This document shows, in pieces, positions 60,384-64,000 of a stretch of 64,000 nucleotides of DNA. The translations under genes and the position numbers were made by a program. Numbering within the stretch: position 1 is the first letter of the stretch; each line of letters opens with the position of its first letter. Source of the stretch: Thermaerobacter marianensis DSM 12885 (GTDB lineage: Bacteria; Bacillota; Sulfobacillia; Thermaerobacterales; Thermaerobacteraceae); contig NC_014831.1 of the NCBI RefSeq assembly GCF_000184705.1, positions 2,418,001-2,482,000 of the forward strand, written 5' to 3'. A model generated the notes under the pieces. The model was not told the DNA's origin. It ran no database searches and saw only the letters and a list, made by a program, of their open reading frames with translations.

Positions 60384-61496
60384 TCAGGGCCGGTACCCTA
60401 CGAGCCACTGCAGGGCTGCGTCGGCCGTCCCGTCCGGTTCTAGCCCGAACCACCACTCCGCCGCGGCCACCGCTTTCTCCGTGGTACCGCCGTAGACGCC
60501 GTCGGCCACCCCGGGGTTGAACCCGGCGGCCCGCAGGGACAGCTGCAACAAGGCCACGTCCTGGCCGACAGCCCCCCGCCGGTAGACGGGCAGCTTGTAG
60601 TAGACCTCGGTGGTACCGGTGATCTTGACGGGCGTACCGACCTTGACCAGGTCGTCCAGGGTCAGGACGTCTTCGTTGAACATGCGGATGCAGCCCAGGC
60701 TGGCGTAGGTGCCGATGGAGCCGGGGTTGTTGGTGCCGTGAATCCCGTAGGAACCCCAGGGCGCACTCAGCCCAAACCAGCGGGCGCCGAACGGGCCGCC
60801 GGGCCAGTGGGCGATGTCCGTCACCCGCCACTCGCCCACAGGCGACGGCTCGCCGGGCCGGCCGGCCGCGATGGGGTAGGTCCTGACGGGCTGCCCGTTG
60901 CGGTAGACGGTGAGCTCCCGCTGGTCGATGTCGATGACGATGAGGACGTCTTCCGCCGCCGCGACGGCCGACCGCCCGCCCTGGAGGGCCAACCCCGCTA
61001 CGGCCCCCCACCAGCGGAGGAACCGCCAGTACGGGGTGCGGGCACCTTCCCGCTCGCCGCAAACGGGCCCCGCGCCCGCGGCGCCCCCACCGGCCTGGTA
61101 ACCTCCCACCCAGAGGACGGCGCCGGCCAGCACCAGGCACGCCAGCATGAGCCTGGCCAGGCGCAAACCGGGCAGGGGCGCCCGCCCGCCCGGGTCCGAG
61201 TGGGATGCCCCTCGTCCCCCTGGGGCCCCCACCGGTTCGACCGGCCCGGACGAACCGGCCCCGAAGGGCCACCGGCGCCCCCACCGTATCCGGGGCCCCG
61301 GTTCACCGCGCTCCGAGGCCCCGCGTCTTGGTGTGCCGGGCTTCGGAGCGGACACCCCGAACGCCGAACCTGTGAAGAACGGCTCTGCCCCGCGCTTCGG
61401 GCCCCCGGGCTCTCGTGTCCCGCGATCCGGTGCCGAGAGCCGTGGTGTGCTGCCACGTGCCCCCTGCCCGGATGTCCCGTGCCCCGGTGTATCCAT
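60384..61496 (-). CDS. L,D-transpeptidase (YkuD) with C-terminal peptidoglycan-binding domain
   Basis: A 370-residue cell-wall enzyme. A low-complexity cytoplasmic N-terminus (1-112) leads to one membrane helix LMLACLVLAGAVLWVGGYQ. The YkuD catalytic domain follows: IVIDIDQRELTVYRNGQPVR, TYPIAAGRPGEPSPVGEWRV, and the active-site HGTNNPGS through ASLGCIRM with catalytic Cys and His. A peptidoglycan-binding-like repeat with LQLSLRAAGFNPGVADGVYG is C-terminal. Such enzymes make 3-3 cross-links or attach proteins and are often spore-related in Firmicutes. ATG at 61496 follows GGGGGTGGGTG; internal starts nearer the helix are possible. Confidence 0.88.
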   Translation of the reverse strand: MDTPGHGTSGQGARGSTPRLSAPDRGTREPGGPKRGAEPFFTGSAFGVSAPKPGTPRRGASERGEPGPRIRWGRRWPFGAGSSGPVEPVGAPGGRGASHSDPGGRAPLPGLRLARLMLACLVLAGAVLWVGGYQAGGGAAGAGPVCGEREGARTPYWRFLRWWGAVAGLALQGGRSAVAAAEDVLIVIDIDQRELTVYRNGQPVRTYPIAAGRPGEPSPVGEWRVTDIAHWPGGPFGARWFGLSAPWGSYGIHGTNNPGSIGTYASLGCIRMFNEDVLTLDDLVKVGTPVKITGTTEVYYKLPVYRRGAVGQDVALLQLSLRAAGFNPGVADGVYGGTTEKAVAAAEWWFGLEPDGTADAALQWLVGYRP

Positions 61497-61884
61497 TCAC
61501 CCACCCCCGACACGGTCCGCGGATTGGGACCGGCCCAGGCTAGGCTATGCGGCCGGGGGGTGGGGTAGAAGATCGGCAGCAGCGGGCGGAAGGGGAGCAT
61601 ACAACCGGGGCAGCAGCCACGGGCGGGGAGCGGAATCGACCGGGAAGCGGCAGCGGGCCCCACCGCCGGGCCGCATCGCCCGGCGCGGCCGGCATGCTGT
61701 CGACCTCCGGTTACCCCGAAATCCCTGGCGGGTCGACAGCAGGTGGAAGACACACCCAAATGGCGTCGCCACGCGGTTTCTTGACCTTTGGCTTCCATGA
61801 TAACCCTTGCTTCCTGGATATGGCTCGACAGCAGGGGAGGAAACAAACCGTTGCAGGAAAAGGGTTCTCGGGGTCGAAGGTAGG
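61497..61884 (+). other. CRISPR leader region
   Basis: No supported gene in these 388 bases; the one long frame here runs on into the repeats. The last 120 bases before the first repeat are richer in A+T than the surroundings, as leaders are, with TTGACC near 61780 as the only promoter-like hexamer. A perfect 10-bp inverted repeat (61696-61740) and a repeated TCGACAGCAGG (61733-61743 and 61825-61835) lie inside. Confidence 0.55.
61696..61740. repeat. inverted repeat in the CRISPR leader
   Basis: GCTGTCGACC at 61696-61705 and GGTCGACAGC at 61731-61740 are perfect reverse complements, separated by 25 bases. The second arm begins a TCGACAGCAGG that recurs 92 bases downstream at 61825-61835. Confidence 0.8.
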
Positions 61885-63108
61885 GTTTGTAGAGTGCCTA
61901 TGAGGAATCGAAACCGACGCCCTGGTCGACGATTCGGGCATCGACTGGACAGTTTGTAGAGTGCCTATGAGGAATCGAAACTTCCAGTTCCCACCGCGAA
62001 GAGCGGCCCGCGCGAACGTTTGTAGAGTGCCTATGAGGAATCGAAACATGTTGTTCGCCGGGTCCTGGCCGGGCAGCGAGTAGGTTTGTAGAGTGCCTAT
62101 GAGGAATCGAAACGACCCGGCAGGGAGCGGCACCTGAAAACCGGCAATTTGTTTGTAGAGTGCCTATGAGGAATCGAAACGGGAGCCACCATGACGGCCG
62201 GGGCGGTCTGCCGGTCCGTTTGTAGAGTGCCTATGAGGAATTGAAACTATTTACGAATGGTCCAGCGGTATTTTTGGGCGATGGGTTTGTAGAGTGCCTA
62301 TGAGGAATCGAAACCAAGGAACCTGAAAGCCCTTCTAGTTCTCGTGCTACGTTTGTAGAGTGCCTATGAGGAATCGAAACACCGAGGCGGGTATCACGGA
62401 CCAGGACCTGCTGCCGTTTGTAGAGTGCCTATGAGGAATCGAAACCTGATCGTCGGCCACCGGCTCTCCGAGCGTGAGGCGGCCAGGTTTGTAGAGTGCC
62501 TATGAGGAATCGAAACGCGCCCATTGCGTAGATCCGGCGGCCGAACAGGTACGTTTGTAGAGTGCCTATGAGGAATCGAAACACCCCGGCACATGGCGCA
62601 ACCTGCAGGACGTGGTGCGTTTGTAGAGTGCCTATGAGGTATCGAAACAGGCGGCGCTTGGTCGCCCCGTCCGAGTCGACGAGGTTTGTAGAGTGCCTAT
62701 GAGGAATCGAAACATCTTCTACGTGGAGGACGAGACCAGCGCGGCGCCGGGTTTGTAGAGTGCCTATGAGGAATCGAAACGTCACCGTCACGGTGGACGT
62801 GGGCCAGGCCACCGAGTTTGTAGAGTGCCTATGAGGAATCGAAACTCAGCTGGACCGCCGGCGCTCATCCCCTCCGTCGCAGTTTGTAGAGTGCCTATGA
62901 GGAATCGAAACCTCCATCCCGGCCTGCGGCACGGCAATGCCAACTGGGTTTGTAGAGTGCCTATGAGGAATCGAAACATGTGGACGGCGTCCTAGCCGCT
63001 TCGGCTAGTAACGTTTGTAGAGTGCTTATGAGGAATCGAAACCCGCATTGTCATACGTCCATCGCAAGGCGCTGCGTCGTTTGTAGAGTGCCTATGAGGA
63101 ATCCAAAC
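61885..63108 (+). CRISPR. CRISPR array: 19 repeats, 18 spacers
   Basis: The 30-base repeat begins GTTTGTAGAG, continues TGCCTATGAG and ends GAATCGAAAC. Repeat starts: 61885, 61952, 62018, 62084, 62151, 62218, 62285, 62351, 62416, 62487, 62553, 62619, 62684, 62751, 62816, 62882, 62948, 63013, 63079. Spacers are 35-37 bases except spacer 9 (41). Single changes occur in repeat 6 (ATTG for ATCG), 12 (GGTATC), 18 (GCTTATG) and 19 (ATCCAAAC). The ...GAAAC 3' end predicts transcription on the plus strand with an ATCGAAAC crRNA handle, as in type I-B/III repeats. Variants and decay cluster at the right end, so the leader is on the left. No cas gene is in the window. Confidence 0.98.
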
Positions 63109-63144
63109 GCGGTTCAGCGGGGGCTGCAAAGCAGGACATGAACT

Positions 63145-63155
63145 GTTTGTGGAGT
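63145..63155 (+). repeat. decayed terminal CRISPR repeat
   Basis: GTTTGTGGAGT lies exactly 36 bases after repeat 19, one spacer length. It matches the first 11 bases of the repeat with one change; the remaining 19 bases do not match. Confidence 0.7.
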
Positions 63156-63313
63156 TCGTGTCGTCGCGGGCCGGGAGTGGGTCAGCCGCCGGATCCTGCG
63201 CGCCATCGAGGAAGCCGGCATGGAGTCGACGCGCCTGGGCGTGGGAAAGGTACCCGGACCCTGGAGCAGGCGGCCGCTTGAGAAAGCCCTCCCTTTACCG
63301 GTCTCGTCACGCC
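63156..63313. other. gap after the CRISPR array, possible gene remnant
   Basis: From about 63160 to 63230 the plus strand encodes VVAGREWVSRRILRAIEEAG followed by MEST, which has the look of a helical coding remnant but has no start and no family that I can name. It may be a fragment left beside the array, or chance in an open G+C-rich frame. Confidence 0.25.
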
Positions 63314-64000
63314 TTACGTCACCGCTTCCCCCGACGCCGCCTCCGGTGTCACCGGGTGCAAGAGCTTCTGCAGGTCTCCAAGCGCCTCCCGAAGAGCGCG
63401 AGCGCCCGCCTCGATGCACTCCGGTACCCGGTGCAGGTCCGTCAGTTGAACGTCCGGCAGGTCCGGCTGAAGCACCAGGTCGGCAAACCGCTCCAGCTTG
63501 AAGGCCGCCAGGTCCCGTGCCATGAGGTCGAAGGCCTGCCCGAGAAAGTCCAGCAGCCCCGCCGGTTCCCGGCGCCGGCGAGATGAGACGTCCACCGCCA
63601 GGACCACTCGCGCCCCCAGAGCGCGCGCCGCCTCGGCTGGCACCTTGTCCTTGACGGCGCCGTCCACCAGGATGTACGGCCCCAGCCGCTTGGGTTCGAA
63701 GATCCCGGGAATCGCAATGCTTGCCCTCACCGCCGCCGCCAACGTCCCCTTGTCCAGCACGATGGCCCCCGGCATGGCCCGCTGCACCCGTTCCTTGTAC
63801 ACCGGCGGGCAGAACACCGCCGCGCGACCCGACCGCACGTCGGCCGCCATGATGGCCACGGGCCGCTCCAGCTGCTCCAGCCGGGCGCCGCGCGTCCACA
63901 GGCCGAGGAGCCGTTCCAGCTTCTGCCCCTGGATCATCCCCTGGGGAACGGGCCGGCGCGGGCGCCACCGGAACCCCAGCACCTGGGCCAGCACGGCGAG
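63314..64000 (-). CDS. patatin-like phospholipase, C-terminal part (runs off right edge)
   Basis: About 228 residues of a minus-strand gene whose N-terminus lies outside the window. The catalytic Asp motif DGA is in GPYILVDGAVKDKVPAEAAR, preceded by VRASIAIPGIFEPKRLG, the usual patatin/RssA-NTE sequence; RPVAIMAADVRSGRAAVF and LGARVVLAVDVSSRRRREPA fit the same fold. The oxyanion hole and the nucleophile GxSxG would be upstream, beyond base 64000, so activity cannot be confirmed. Members are acyl hydrolases, some membrane-associated. The tail QLTDLHRVPECIEAGARALR is typical of the RssA group. Confidence 0.85.
   Translation of the reverse strand, partial: LAVLAQVLGFRWRPRRPVPQGMIQGQKLERLLGLWTRGARLEQLERPVAIMAADVRSGRAAVFCPPVYKERVQRAMPGAIVLDKGTLAAAVRASIAIPGIFEPKRLGPYILVDGAVKDKVPAEAARALGARVVLAVDVSSRRRREPAGLLDFLGQAFDLMARDLAAFKLERFADLVLQPDLPDVQLTDLHRVPECIEAGARALREALGDLQKLLHPVTPEAASGEAVT

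Noticed and set aside
61547-61903. Plus-strand open frame of 118 codons in the CRISPR leader
   Set aside because: It runs into the first repeat, has no ribosome site and reads as low-complexity sequence at its N-terminus.
61711-62979. Minus-strand open frames of 60-140 codons with repeated FRFLIGTLQT peptides
   Set aside because: They are translations of the CRISPR repeat on the opposite strand; no start context or family.
61915-63078. Spacer that targets a gene in this same window
   Set aside because: A few spacers (for example 8, 9, 13, 14) are stop-free in one frame and could come from coding DNA, but I saw no match inside the window; an exact search would be needed.
63149-63586. Plus-strand open frame of 145 codons after the array
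   Set aside because: Most of it is antisense to the patatin-like gene and it begins in the decayed repeat.
1-64000. tRNA, rRNA, tmRNA, insertion sequences or prophage genes
   Set aside because: Gaps were read for cloverleaf-like TTCRA loops, transposase motifs and terminal inverted repeats without a convincing case. A dedicated RNA search could still find a small RNA.

Overview
The window is very G+C-rich bacterial chromosome, and almost every reading frame is open because of that composition. Gene content points to a thermophilic, probably Gram-positive, endospore-related Firmicute of the Thermaerobacter type. The clues are a CotF-like coat protein, a GerD-like germination lipoprotein, a B. 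subtilis-order pyr operon with a PyrR-type attenuator, HPr with Ser46, SufU, YkvI/YitT/YkvA families, many GTG/TTG starts behind strong AGGAGG ribosome sites, and Ala/Pro/Gly-rich insertions in conserved enzymes. The genus assignment is inference.

Left part (1-22 kb): a truncated acetoacetyl-CoA synthetase; a YkvA-like membrane protein; an AcuI-like reductase; an MBL-fold hydrolase; an orphan sugar-ABC ATPase; and a NUDIX enzyme. A tight minus-strand operon (10.26-5.70 kb) encodes a GT9 heptosyltransferase, heptose-phosphate kinase, heptose-phosphate adenylyltransferase and TerC. A plus-strand cluster (11.8-16.8 kb) encodes a DeoR regulator, four-carbon acid-sugar kinase, PdxA2-type dehydrogenase and GntP permease, so it looks like a D-threonate/D-erythronate utilisation operon ending at a long hairpin. 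Then come the coat protein, DUF1614 protein, RluA-type pseudouridine synthase, SufU and a two-domain rhodanese with a clear promoter and terminator.

Middle (22-42 kb): GerD-like lipoprotein, TrpS, YkvI, a BdbD/BdbC disulfide pair, a cold-shock protein, NDH-2, HPr-enzyme I, an SQR-like flavoprotein, an MFS exporter, a TIM-barrel-like unknown, YchF, a secreted unknown with an almost leaderless promoter, YitT, and a SufB-Rieske pair with no sufC/D/S alongside.

Right part (42-64 kb): the complete UMP pathway pyrB-pyrC-carA-carB-pyrK-pyrD-pyrF-pyrE on the minus strand. It has a sigma-A promoter, PyrR-binding loop and terminator before pyrB, and a second promoter before carA. Upstream lie a CadC-type regulator with a perfect operator palindrome and its P-type metal ATPase. 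An unknown protein, an orphan solute-binding lipoprotein-like protein and an L,D-transpeptidase follow. Next comes a 19-repeat CRISPR array plus a decayed 20th repeat, with no cas gene in the window. The window ends in a truncated patatin-like phospholipase. No tRNA, rRNA, insertion sequence or prophage gene was seen.
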